Shown here in pieces: positions 41,088 through 54,300 of a stretch of 64,000 nt of DNA (the first letter of the stretch is position 1; the number at the start of each line of letters is the position of its first letter). The stretch is taken from positions 4,955,205 to 5,019,204 of the forward strand of contig NC_087378.1 in NCBI RefSeq assembly GCF_963675165.1, written 5' to 3'. Position numbers and translations under genes: made by a program. This stretch comes from Halichondria panicea (lineage: Eukaryota > Porifera > Demospongiae > Suberitida > Halichondriidae). A model generated the notes under the pieces. The model ran no database searches, was not told the origin of the DNA, and was given only the letters and a program-made list of their open reading frames with translations.

Positions 41088-42190
41088 GCCTAGTCAGGCG
41101 CCGCCGCCCTCTACCGTTGCCCAGAAGGAGGTCGGGAATCAAGCCTATCGTTCTGTTGTTGGAAATTCAACAATTCCACCAGCTCCAATCAGATTGCAGT
41201 ATCTCAAGGGAATGATCACACCCACTCAACTGTACCACGTGTGAATTTTGCACACGTTGGATTGACTGAGAGGCGAGGCCAACACCCACTTTAATAAATG
41301 ATATTCATCGCTATTGGTTAGCACCCACATAGAATGAATGATATTCATGATACTATTGCGTAACAGGCCAGAACAAACTAGCCTCCTTCGCAGCCTCTCC
41401 TTTTTCTGTTCTTTATCACAGAAGAGAAAATTGGAGGAACAAAGAAAGAAAGAAGGAAGCAACTAAGAAAAAGGAGAGCCTGCCTTGCTAAGTCGCGTGA
41501 TCCCCTACTGACGTAGACAAATTTTAACGAGCGTGGGTGAGAGAAAACCTCAATAACTGTCCTCCCACACAGTACTTGGAGCGCATTTACCAGGAACATA
41601 ATCTGTTATGAACAGTACAGTACAGTGCAGTAGAGTCAGCCTTCGTGAGACCTTTAGTCAGTAGAGGAAGTATGAAAGACTAGAGTAGAGTAGACTATAC
41701 TGCTGTAATAATTATATCTACTAATCAAGTGGGTCTGTTCTGAACTCAGGAAAAAAACTGAGCTAAATTTAGATATTTAGTCTCTTTAGTCTTTACTAGG
41801 TAAAGCCCTCGTCTACGATGTCTCCACGCTTGATTCTGGATTACTATCTACGATGCTAACAGCTTTTATTTAGAGTTTGCAATGCGTAGGCATGCTGTAG
41901 CTTTTTGCTCTGTCAGGCTCCGCCCAGCTAGTGATTGCCCACGTTCATTTTCACTCGTCTACCACTCGTCTACCGTCATGGGACTTAGCAAGGCAGGCTC
42001 TCCTTTTTCTTAGTCTCTTCCTTCTTTCTTTCTTTGTTCCTCCAATTAGTCCCGTATTTTATCTTATTGAACTATGACAAAGAACAGAAAAAGGAGAGGC
42101 TGCACGTGAAGGAGGCTAAGAACAAACTGTGATTGTGATAGGCTTGATTCCCAGGAGGGCGGCGGCGCTCGACTATACCAGGTTGGGATC
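41088..42190. mobile_element. GC-rich TIR element upstream of STUB1, interrupted
   Basis: 41093-41150 (AGGCGCCGCCGCCCTC...GGGAATCAAGCCTATC) pairs with 42137-42185 (GATAGGCTTGATTCCCAGGA, GGGCGGCGGCGC). The 9-bp-TSD element 41379-42118 lies inside. The right arm ends about 130 bp before the STUB1-like ATG, so the immediate 5' flank of that gene is transposon-derived. Confidence 0.65.
41379..42118. mobile_element. TAGCCTCC-family TIR element, copy 3 (9-bp TSD)
   Basis: TIRs TAGCCTCCTTCGCAGCCTCT / ...GTGAAGGAGGCTA; target duplication AGAACAAAC (41370-41378, 42119-42127). 740 bp, highly similar to 20109-21355 apart from the CATAGAT insertion there. Internal inverted blocks: CACGCTCATTTTCAC.. / ..GAACGTGGG. 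No intact ORF. Confidence 0.85.
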
Positions 42191-42317
42191 GAGGCTAAGC
42201 AAAAGGTCAACCTATGTTGTACCTCCTCTGACTAGTATTAGTACGTTGCGTTCCTGTTTATTTTTGTTTAGTGGGGCCTACATCCGTGCTGTAATTAGAA
42301 GAAAGACGGTACATGAA

Positions 42318-42398
42318 ATGGATTCCAGAGATTGTGCAAAGAAATATTTTCAGGAGGGGTGCTACAGCCAAGCTTTGGAAATATATACTGAAAATGTG
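42318..42398 (+). CDS. STUB1: STUB1-like exon 1
   Basis: ATG at 42318, 27 codons [20 protein letters not shown]..., donor GTAAGC. It starts later than human CHIP, lacking the disordered first 25 or so residues. A possible upstream in-frame exon cannot be excluded. Confidence 0.85.
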
Positions 42399-45300
42399 GT
42401 AAGCTGTCTTATTAGATAGAATTTCAAAATTTCCAGCTCCAACCTACTGTACTTATTCGATTTACATGTAAGGCGACACTTTTACGAAGCCAGAGGTCGT
42501 TTCTTTTGGAGGTTGTTGAAAAATGTGTTGAAGTTCTGGTAGCGAGTCCAAACAAAAAATCTAACTTTAATTTTCTAAGCTACAGTGTATGTAATATATG
42601 ACCATCAGAAAGAGCTCACTTTTCAGCTACAAAATGATATGCAACACTTGTGTTTACCTTTAAATTTGACTTCAGGATATCATGCTAAAACACGGAGGTA
42701 GTGTCCCCATTTTTTTTTATGGGAGGTGTGGGCACATTCTAATCATGGATTAAAATTACCATTTATCATATCTTTTAACCTAGAGCATCTACAAACATGC
42801 TGCAAAAACTAAAATGAAGCTAAATGTACGTACTATAAGTACATCATAGTTTGAACTTGACATCAATGAAAGATAAAATGTACTTATATTACATGTATAG
42901 CTAGTAAAAAGAGCATACTTTTGTCTAGCTAGTGATGATACAAAAATGACTTCTAAGTCTCCTTTTGGATGTAAATCGAACTGGCATACTGCCCGTAGAC
43001 GAACAATCTCAAGAATCAGTCAATTCGAAATGCAGCCATTCTTCACTTGAGGTAGTGGTCAGTAGTTGGTAAGTTTGAAGTGTTTACCGAACTTTCCAGA
43101 CCTACATTGTATAATACAATAAGTTCACAGTTACATGTATACTATACTATACATTGTAGTATACATGTATGCTATAGTCTATAGCATAGTTTCAAAACCA
43201 AAGAATACTTTTCTTCTGTTCTAGATCTAGTGTTGTTCAGGCACTGCAAATATCACTAACTAGATTCAAAATCAGCACAAAGCTAGTAGGCTTGTATTTA
43301 ATGGTGTATAGACAAGTAGCTTCAAAAATACATGCATTACATACAAACTATCACCTGTGTTGGTAATAAAAAGGAAGCGCTATGTAGCAGTAAGACAAGA
43401 AACACAATTTCACAACACTCGCAATTATCAAAAGGTATATACGTACCATGCTCAGAGTTGTTAGCTTTATACCCCCAAAAGAGATTTTTCTGTACTGATC
43501 ACAAAATGTTTAACCAAAAGCAACAACAACAATTAAATTCAAAGAAATTGATTTGCATACAGCCAATTTTTACCTCATTTAGCAGGTAGAGTAACTCATA
43601 AGCTTTAGATTGATATATAGAACAGCGAAATTTGTCCAGTTTAAGCCAAAGAAACTTTCACTTTAAACAGTACAGTAGTTTGTGCCACACCTACACTGTA
43701 CTTTTGAATGAAAAAGTGGTGACGTAATTTAATGACCTTTGGACTCGCTAGTTCTGGTGTCGCATGTTTAGAGGGCGCATCTAATTGGAGGTTACTCTAC
43801 TATCCTCGATTATAAGCGGCTTAAATTACATTGTTTCTTGCGGCCTGGAATCAAGGCTATGGTTTGACCTCTATTTAGGACGCGACATAAAAAAACAATT
43901 GTCAACGCAGCAGTCGCTACTTTTAGAGGTCAGAAAATTGGAAAAGATCGAGGGTGTCGCATATTTGGAGGGTCTCTTTAAATCGAATAAGTATACTGTA
44001 TTTATTTGATTAAACGCCGGACGTTTATTTCCTAGCAACATCTGTAGAGGGGGCGTTTAAATGAGATAGGCGCTTATTCGAAACGGGCGTTTATTGTTTT
44101 GTCTACTTCAAACTCTTGCTCATCAGCAGTTATTAATTATGCTCTTTTTGGCTGCTGCCATATAGCTCTCAGCTTCAATCTTAAGTCGTAGGAGTGGTGT
44201 TTCTCCCTCTGTGTCCTCTCTGCCATCATAAATAGTATCTATGCTGCCATTGTTTCAGCTGGTTCCACGTGCTAATTCAGCTCCACCCACATTGCCACAC
44301 CCCATACATGAGCAATTATTTAAGAGGGGCGTTTGTTGACAAAGACAGCTTTTACCATGGGCGTTTAAACGAGATGGGAATTTAATCAAGTAAATACGGT
44401 ATATGGTATCGTACTTATCCAATTTAAAGGCAACACTTTTAAATAATCATTACAAAGCCAGAGGTGAAAAATTAACGTTGAAGTCCTGGTGTCGCATATT
44501 GGAGGTCATCGAGGTTACTCTACTAGGCTAAGCCTCGATTACAGGCTGCTTAAATTACGTTGTTTCTAGCTGCCTGGAATCGTATTTAGGACGGTTGTTG
44601 AAGTTGAACCTACACAAATGCTGTTATAACATTCTCTAAAAAGCGTCACCCTACTTCACCTAATGTACCCCTTGTTGTTGGCGACTCTCATGCCCTTGAA
44701 AGGGATAACTTTCGCTACCTGGGATCTCATCTGATCTCACATGGTCCTACCACACAAATATAATAGTCGCAAGTTAGTAGGATTACTCATAGATAGAGTA
44801 GAGAGGGATTGGAAACGGAAGTGATTCACGTGATGTTTTACAATGAAGTGTACGTAGTGGCTCTGGGACCATCCGTGTATCTCTTCATAACTCCCGCAAA
44901 AGCCCGGGAAACTTATTGTGTCCAATGCATACATCTCAGAGCTACCCCCATTACTGAATCACATGCCCCCTGCATGGTGTAGGTATCAATTGGAAACGAA
45001 GAAAATATAATCTCGATTGTCGTGAAGTAGCTAGAGGTACACAGAGCGCTTTTTCATGCTTGTGTTCCTATAGTACCTTTGATATAGCTAAGGCTGTGTA
45101 ACTAAATAGTGTCCTGTGTCCCGAATGGCCTCAAGTATTAGAGAAAGTTGGTGTTTAGCAGCAGAACTGCTCGTGGACTCTTACAGAGAGCAAAACAATT
45201 CTCATGAATTATTCATGTTTAGCCCTCGTGTTAAAAAGTAAGCCTCGATTAAAACCGCAGAGATACACGGATGGTATTTCGAGGGTACTTCCGTTTCTAA

Positions 45301-48300
45301 TCCCTTTCTACTCTATCTATGGATTACTCTACTGGATCTTTACAATTCTCAAGCCCCTTTACACTCAACAAATTACATAAATCACTGATTCGACTACACA
45401 TGGAGTATGCCAGCCCTGTGTGGGATCCTTTTCTTGCCGGTCACCTTAAATCGAATAAGTACGGTACCGTACGTAAACACACACACATGCATGCATACAC
45501 TCTTCGAACCGCCCACCCCTACTTTTGCCTGAAAGGCCTGATTGCAATCGTAGAAGCGCCCAATATTTTGCATGCTTATAATTGAAGTCAACAGCATACA
45601 GGATTTTTTGTAGACATTTTTAGACTGTATGATTATAGATATCGCATCGTGCATTCGTTAGGAACTGAGGTGTCAGTGTTATAGTTGGGGTTTATGAAGC
45701 AAAACACAGTTTTGTATAAAAATGCGAGCAGCGACGATTATTTTAATGAAGCTTCAAGTTGCTTATAATTATACATGTACGTGCTAAAACAACGTAATGG
45801 TACTATGAGTCAGCTTATATAGAGCTGTGTCTAGGCTATACTGAATTGGTAGAGCTCAGATGAAACTCATCAAAACACGGCAGCCTGAGCGACACCTAAC
45901 TTAATGAAAATCACTCTGGAATCGCCTCCTTTACTTACAGATAATTATGGTTAGGCAGTGAATTAGAGGAAATTGTAGACATAATTTATGGAACAGGAAG
46001 AGTGCATGGAATTTCATCCTGTGATTTACATTATCGTTAGTAAGACAAGGTCTTTGTTTGGTTGGAGTGTTTCAGGCCGTAACACAGTGTGTTATGGCCA
46101 AATCCCAGCCCCCCCCCCTGTATAAAGCCTAATGTGTATAAATAATTTGTTTATGTAAGAGTGTGCGAGTAGTCGATGTACTTGGAATGGTCAAGTAAAA
46201 TATGATGTTGCCTCCGTACAACGAGTGATGCAAGCTGTGCTGTGCTAATACCTCTCGCCATGTTTTGCTTTCTCAAAACGTATTAGTGTGTCTACAGAAG
46301 AGGTAATTAGTGTGACTGTTATTATGCTGTGCTAATACCTCTCGCCATGTTTTGCTTTCTCAAAACGTATTAGTGTAGAAGAGGTAATTAGTGTGACTGT
46401 TATTATGTGACAATGAATCACACATTCATTATAGAAAAGGAGCTTAACATTTGCTACTAAACAGATTATGCTATGATCGATTCTGAAGAGACTGCAACAG
46501 CTTCACTGTAAAATTAGGCACAAGTGGAAAACAAAGCTTTAGTTTGCAATCCACAAATCAAAATCTAGCTAAAAGCCTATAGAAACTTAGTTTTCGTCGC
46601 ATTGCAACCGTTGAGCAATGACAGCTAGAATATATAGACACACACACACACATACACACACACACACGTACACACAGTCAGCTTTAATACCGTATCCCTC
46701 GTGCGGCTATGCCTTAAGGCATTAAACGTGGAGATGTTCAGCAGAATTTTCTTGTGAACACATTAATTTTAAGGAGACCACTTTTTCAGTATGGCATCAC
46801 ATACTTTAGCTGATCCCAACCTTGTACTAGGCCCTTTTCACCCATTATTCTATTCTTTAATTTTTGAAAAATGTGCCTATTATTCTCATAAAAAATCCTG
46901 CCAAAAAATGTGACATACAAAAGTAAGACGTAGAAATAAACACTACACACAACTGACTCAAGACATAATTAATATATCGTATTATCTTGCTGAATTGAAC
47001 TGATCCATAATTAGGTATTCCTAAAAGGCCGGCTGATTCATGAGACAAATATTCACCTTCAGCCATTTTTTGCCATGAAAACATCGCTATACAAAACTTA
47101 CTGTAATGATCTTTACCAAAAATGGACATTGTTCCCAATTATTCTTTAGACACCTATTATTATTCCGAGCATAATTTAAATTGTCAGGGCCTACCCTGTA
47201 CGCGTGAAGCCCCTAATCAGGCATCTCGATAGTCATTGTTAACAAGTTTACACACATATGTTTTGCTGCAGGCAGTAAAACCAGATGCCGTTCTCCATTC
47301 GAATCAAGCACTGTGCAATTTAAGGCTTGGAAATTGGGATGATGTCATTGATAGCTGTGATAAAGCTATCAAACTAGATTCCTGCTCTATTAAGGCTTAC
47401 TTCTTGAAAGGACAAGCATTGATTGAGTTGGGAAAGTTTGATCCTGGGGTGATCTGCTTAAAAACAGGTGATTTTAGTAGAATGTAATGTACGTAATAAT
47501 TATGATCTGCTTAAAAATAAGTGATTTTAGTAGAATGTAATGTACGTAGTAATTATGATTGACTAGCAACGTTCCACATTCAAACTGTTGTATTGAAAAG
47601 CCAGATCTGGAAACTAAATGCACAGCTAGTTTTTGAGGCCTTCATATAATTATGTATGTATGTTCATTTTTACGTAATTGCGCCATTTTGGTTTGAGGTA
47701 TCAATGTCCTTGACGCGTCCCCGTGACTTGTGATAATTTACAGCCCGTATTAAGTGCTTGGCTAGCTTCTTTACCTTGTCTAACTCATGAATACTGTCTG
47801 TTTTACGCGCCATGCTGGCCAAGAGGATCTGAGCTAGTCTCGCGTTAGCCTCGGTTAGAAGAAAATTTTCAATTTGTAATGGTTATTTATGACTGGAAAT
47901 TTTACTCTCCAAAATGTTCGTTTTGACAAGTTATTATTACTATTTTTTTAAGAGTCAAAAACATTTGTTGCCCTGTGAGTAGGTAGATCAAAGCAATCCA
48001 GTACTCTGTATATGATGGCATGTTGCACTGTGTGTAAATGCAGTGGATGAAATCTGATTTGTACTTATGGCCCACCTACTCTGGGGCCAGACCACTCCCT
48101 TGCACGTGATCTGACATGTGTCAGGGAGAGGGTCTGGCATTTAGAGTCACTTAGCTCAGTGTATGTATTTTATATGCAGCTTATGGGAGCACATGATCCG
48201 TTTCGTAAGGCGACCCTCCAAGTATGCGACACCCTGGAGCTTCAGCAATTTTCTGACCTCTAAAAATAGCGACAGCTGCGTTTACTTAATGTTGCATTCT

Positions 48301-51300
48301 AAATAGAGGTAAATGTAGCCACTCCCTAGCCTCGATTATAGCCCACTGGAAAATCAATGTTTTTAAGCGGCCTGAAATCGAGGCAATTAAGTAGACTCTG
48401 TAGAGTTACCTCTAATTGGATGCGACTCTCTAAATAATAGTTAGACACTGTTTTGGAGGTGTCTATGGGATTTAGAAGCCCAAAGGCACTGATTTAGTAT
48501 CCTGAGCGTAGCGAGGGTACTAAAGTGGCTGAGGGCTTCTAAATCACATAGACACCGACAAAACAGTGTCTAACTCATTTAGATACTAGTGCGCATGCGC
48601 AAACTGCTTGACTATGCAATACAATTACTTGACAACGGAATACTAGGTATACTAAGTAAATTTGCAGGTATACTAAGTCCCATAGTATACCTGCTCTGAG
48701 GCACTTTTCCCATGTACTTCCCATGTAGATCTTATCATAGATAGTAGAGGAAAGGGATTGGAAACACAGGGATTTCACGCGGCCCATGCGTGTCGCACCG
48801 GAAATTGACAGGAAGTTAATTTAATGGGAGGAGATTGGGGGAAAAGCTGCTTATTATAGAGATGCTGATCAACTACTTAGCTACATGTAGTTGCTCTGGT
48901 TGCTGCTGTACATCTGAATGACTGACACTTTTCTCTTTGCAAATACTTGAGTGGAGATTACACATTCTCCAAACCTTGAAAATAACAAGGCATGCATTTA
49001 CAAAGAAATTAAATCTAGGAACTCAATAATTATTTATACTTTATGGTACTAGTACTAGGCACTGTTCACTGCTTCATAACATTATGACTTTCACACAATC
49101 ACACAATTTTGATGTTTACATAAAAATGTTTACAAACACAAAACATAATTTTTATGAGCCTGACGCCCTTTTAGGCAATGGTGTATTCTCGTCATCGGTC
49201 ACTGTTTAGCTCTTGCAAAAGAATTTACTAATCATAATACATAACAGTGGGGTTATCATGTGTCCCTCCCCTCTGCCGTTGGCATACAAAAGGGTCTTGG
49301 CAGATTTTCTGATTTTCTGAGTACCCCTGGGAAAAAAATGTATGGGTAAGTTTGAATTAGTATATTTCCAAAACGATAAACGTTAGCAAGGAAAATCTTT
49401 TCTTACTGCACATCGGGATCATTAAGCAACATGTAGAACTAAACAATAGTGATGTACAATTTATTGTTAACCAGTAGCTCCCCCGCAAAACAAGTTACTT
49501 TTGAATCCTTGTTTTCACACTTAAAAGCAAATATTCAACATTAAACAGCATAATGCTCAACTTGGCTATGCCTACTGCATATTTCAATGCTCCCTCTACA
49601 CTCTGATCACTCTAAAGCAACCATGACTACTTCCTAGCTCAAGATATCCCCCCACAAAGTTTCTTACTTACCAATTCTTAGCTAAATACATGTAAAACAG
49701 TGTAACATGGAGCTCTGATGATCAAATAAATTAGGTAAATGATGTAAACCATACATTTACTATGGATAATGTACATACATACTAGCTCTGCCAGTGCTTA
49801 CTGCAGTTTTCTTCACTTTCTTCTCTTTTGTCTTTGCATCTGGCTCGCAATCAATCGCAATCAATACTTGCGGAATGCAACACGCATGGTGTCAGAATTC
49901 TCTAGAGCAATACATTGGTCACCTGAGATGTTTCCAATCCCTCCCCTCTACTATCTATGATCTTATCAACTAGTGTCTAAATATTAATAATTGTTCAACC
50001 TCCAAAAGAAGCGACCTCTGGTTTCGTAATTATGCCTCGAGGCGTAGCCGCACGAGGGATACGGTAAAGCTGACTGTGTGTGTGTCTTTAATAGCTGTGT
50101 GTCTGTCTGTGTGTCTGTGTGTCTGTCTGTGTGTCTGTTCCAGCTGTAACTGCTCAACGGTTGCAATGCGACGAAAGCTAACAGCTTCTATAGGCTTCTA
50201 GCCACGTTCTCTTGGATTTTGATTCGTGGATTTGCAAACTAAAGCTTCTTTCTCGAGTTATGGCTAGTTTGACTCACATTGAAGGCTGTTGCAGTCTCTT
50301 CAGAATCTTTCATAGCATCATCTGTTCGCACAAACTTTCTATTCAACATATGAGTTAGCCTTGCACTAAAGCGCTAGCTTTTTGTTAGCTACAATACTCA
50401 GAAAATATCTGTTAAAACAGCTAGCTAGCATGCAGTAGCCATTATTTGTGAAATTGATCTCTTTGGACACACCCTTTAATTATTCCTGTGGATGTAATGG
50501 GCATGCGCGCTCATTCCCCATGTGTGAGAAACAATATCAGATCCAGATCCTCCTGGCAGAATCATCTTTGTCTTGAAGGCCTGGTAAGCCACAAAACAAA
50601 CAATATAGATAACAATATGCATGTACACAGGTCTTTTCTTCTTAGATATTATATACACTGAACTACAGATCCTGGAAGAATCAATTTTCTTCTTTCTTGA
50701 GGTCCTATATAGTAAGCCACATAATACAACAATAGACGCATGTAAATAAGTCTTTTCTTCTCAGTGACTTTATATAGATAAGCTAACTTTAATATAAAAT
50801 TCATTATAGAAACTAATATAACACTCTAATACTTTTCAGCGAAAGCAAAAACATGGCGAGAGGCATTAGCACAACGCCAGCTTGAACACTAATTATTAAA
50901 AAGTGTCGCTTTAAATAGCTTTTTTATCTATGAAGCTAGCTATTTTGTTGTACAGCTATGTAACTACAGCTATTTTCTTTCTGATAGAGTCAGTAGCAGT
51001 AGTATAGTATAGTAGACTTTCACCAATTAGATGGGCGTGGCCTGTCAGTGTCAGCTTTCACTTCGTTCAGACGATTTTCATTCACATTGTTGCAGGCTGT
51101 GAGTCTTTTGTTAACAAAGCAGGCTACGGATAGCTATCTGCTCTTTCTCAGATGGGCTAGAATCCTTCAATCGAACTTTCTATCTACTTCCTTCAATCCA
51201 CTTCCGTTCGTTGTGACGTCGTTGTTTTACTGAGCATACACATTATTATCTTGCGTTAGCCGGTATCTGGCTAATTTATGGTTAGCGCATGCGCAAGCAG

Positions 51301-54300
51301 TCAATACCAGACCCACTTCGAGGAAGTGCGGCCTGGGATTGGGCCTACATTTATGCTAACTAACTTTACAGTTGCTCGGTATCTATGGTAACATGAGCAG
51401 AGCCCGTCACATGATTGATGACGCGTGGCCAACCTCCTCTGATGTCAGGCTGTCTGTAAATTTATTATTTGTCATAATTATATTCCTTGCCCTTTTAGAG
51501 CTCTGTAGCTACCTCTAGGTAGGTATCTCAAGTCTATAGCTTTAGGCCATACTGATACTAACTGTGTATATCTTCTAATTATCTCGGAATCCTGGACATT
51601 TTCTAAATATCCGGATAATACCTTGAAATTTAGAGATAGCGTATAGCGAGTATATTTCGAGGGTATAAATGTTCGTGGTTTTCGCGGATTAAGCATGTAC
51701 CGCGAATTTAATATCGCGTGCATACATGCTGCAAAAAGGCTGCTATTCCACGACAATTAAATCCGCGAAAATGTTATACCCTCGAAATAATATTATACCC
51801 GCTATACGGTACATCCAAAGCAACGTAGCTTTATACCAGTAAGAGTGCTGCACAAGTTAAACAGAGGAGTAGGAAGATGTTTTTGCAAGGGGGTGCTGAT
51901 CTGGCTACCGACAAATCTGGGGGGTTTTGGCATTCTACAATAAATTCTGAGCAAATTTAATATAAAATTATTGAAATTATAGACCAAGGAGGCACTATGA
52001 CTGGACGTGTATTAATACATATTCGAAGGGAAACACAAAGATCGACAAGAGATAGCTGTACCGAGCTCCTAGCAAGAAAGCTGAATGGCTATACCTAATC
52101 AGCTCTCTTGCTTGGGTCTCTAGGAAGTCTATGGAACGAGACAGTTATCTCTTGTCTTTGTGTATTCACAGAATATGCATTGAAGTCCCGTGGTACTGCC
52201 TCTTTCGCCATAATTATTCCTCATGGCGTAGCCGCACGAGGGATACGGTAAAGGTGACTGTGTGTGTGTGTCTGTTCAGCTGTAACTGCTCAACGGTTGC
52301 AATGCGACGAAAACTAACAGCTTCTATAGGCTTCTAGCCACGTTCTCTTGGATTTTGATTCGTGGATTAGCAAACTAAAGTCTTCTTTCTCGAGTTATTA
52401 GTTTGACTCACATTGAAGGCTGTTGCAGTCTCTTCTGAATCTTTCGTAGCATCATTTGTTCGCACACAGTTTCTATTCTTCAACTTATGAGTTAGCCTTG
52501 CACTAAAGCGCTAGTAGTTAAAAGAGTCAGAAAAAAGCTGCTGAAGCAGCTAGCTATTTAGTAGCAATTAATTTTGTGAACTTGATCTCTGGCAGAGACA
52601 CCCCTTATTCCTGTGGATCTACATGTAATGCGCATGCGCGCTCATCCCCATGTGTGAGACAATCCCAGATCCTGGCAAAATCAATTTTTATCTTTTTTTC
52701 TTGAGGTCCTGGTAAGCCACAAAACAAGATACCTTGTAACCATGATATGCTCTGACACTAAGGAATATCCATTAAAACTCTCAGGATACTCCAGGGTACA
52801 AATCCCATGTACAAGCAGGGTACATTCATATACCCTAGGCAGAGGAGGTACGACACGGTCCCATGACCTGCCAAAAGGATTATGAATCTCATTAACTTGT
52901 GCATGAATATCATTCAAGGCTGATAGTGGATTTGGTTTGGCGTGTATCTTTCAAGAAGTACACTTGACGTTTCTAAGATCAATTGCTGGGCTTATACTGA
53001 TGTGAAATAGCTTTTCAACTTAGATTTTGAGATATTTTATTGTTTTTAGTGTAAATCTGTTTTAGAGTATTCAATAAGTATTTTGTGCCTGCATTCAAGA
53101 TAGGATCACTGCCAACATCTGAGCCTTGGTTCTTACAATAAATCTAATCCCTACTTGTAAAACTCTAGCTACTAGCCAGCAACAAATTCACTGAGTTTTA
53201 TGCTCTAAACTTGTCTCTTTATCTCTTTCCTTGGCAATCTGTTGTAGAAATTACAACAATGGGTAAGGAATCGTTATGATGAATTAGATGAAGTTGTATG
53301 TGAGCTCCTCCCTGACAAACAAACTGTAGTCTAGGTAACCTCCTTATCAGTCAAGTAGGCTAAAAATCTGTGTCCTTTGATGTAAGCTTTGATGTCTCTT
53401 TGTGCATATGTAGTTATAAAAAAAAAAAAAAAAAAAAAAAGAAACCTTTGACTAGCTAGGAAGAGTAGCAGCAGTAGTAGTAGGAAGAGTAGCAGTAGCA
53501 GTAGTAGCAGTGCAAGCAGGACTAGACTAGATTAAAAAGTTGGTGGAAAGAATAACTGACCGTTTGGACGTCACCTGGCTGCCAGACTTTCATCTGGACT
53601 CTTCCCCCTGAGTAGCTGGCCTTTCTCTAAGCCACAAAACTGAGCAAGAAGCTGAAGAAGCAGCTAGACAGAGACATGTACCTAGCCTTGAGAATTGTGA
53701 GGCGTGGCTCAATTAGTTAGCCCAGCCCAGAGGAATTGTTACCGTGGGTACTGAACAACCGTAGAAGTAGGGCTACCCCTGGCTTTACTGAATTAACTAG
53801 CTGTGTCTGCTGTCTAGTTGGACCAGATTTAGCTAGATAATGGGGTAGAGAATAGTTGAGAGGTGCTGTGTGTAGCTTGAACTGTACTGGCTGGCAAGAA
53901 TCTAGTAAGCACCCTATGCACTGATAACTCGTCAGAATGGAGGGTATGTTCTAGGGATCTGGACAGCTGTACATCCAAAGGAGCCAGGGAGTGCCAATCA
54001 TCTTCTCCCAGTCTCTGACACGCTAAACAAAAGGAGCTAGAACTGGGAGTCCCAGCTAGAATTGCTAGCCGGATCTAGACTAATAGAATGACATGGAGGC
54101 GTGGTGAGGCAGGATCCACACTAATTGATCGACCTAAAGACGCTCCTGTTCCAGATTTCACGAATGGCAAGGAAAGGGTTATGGCGCTTACTTGCCACCA
54201 GTTGAATGTCGTCATTGGAATGCATTTTTAACAACTTCTTTGACCAGGGCAATCTATATATAGCTTCTTCTTCTTTATATGACATGGACTAAAACATTCC

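Noticed and set aside
53249-53296. Exon [16 protein letters not shown] with TTGTAG acceptor and GTATGT donor in STUB1 intron 2
   Set aside because: Inserting it between STUB1 exons 2 and 3 creates a stop in the required phase, and CHIP has no such segment. No neighbouring exons of another gene were found.
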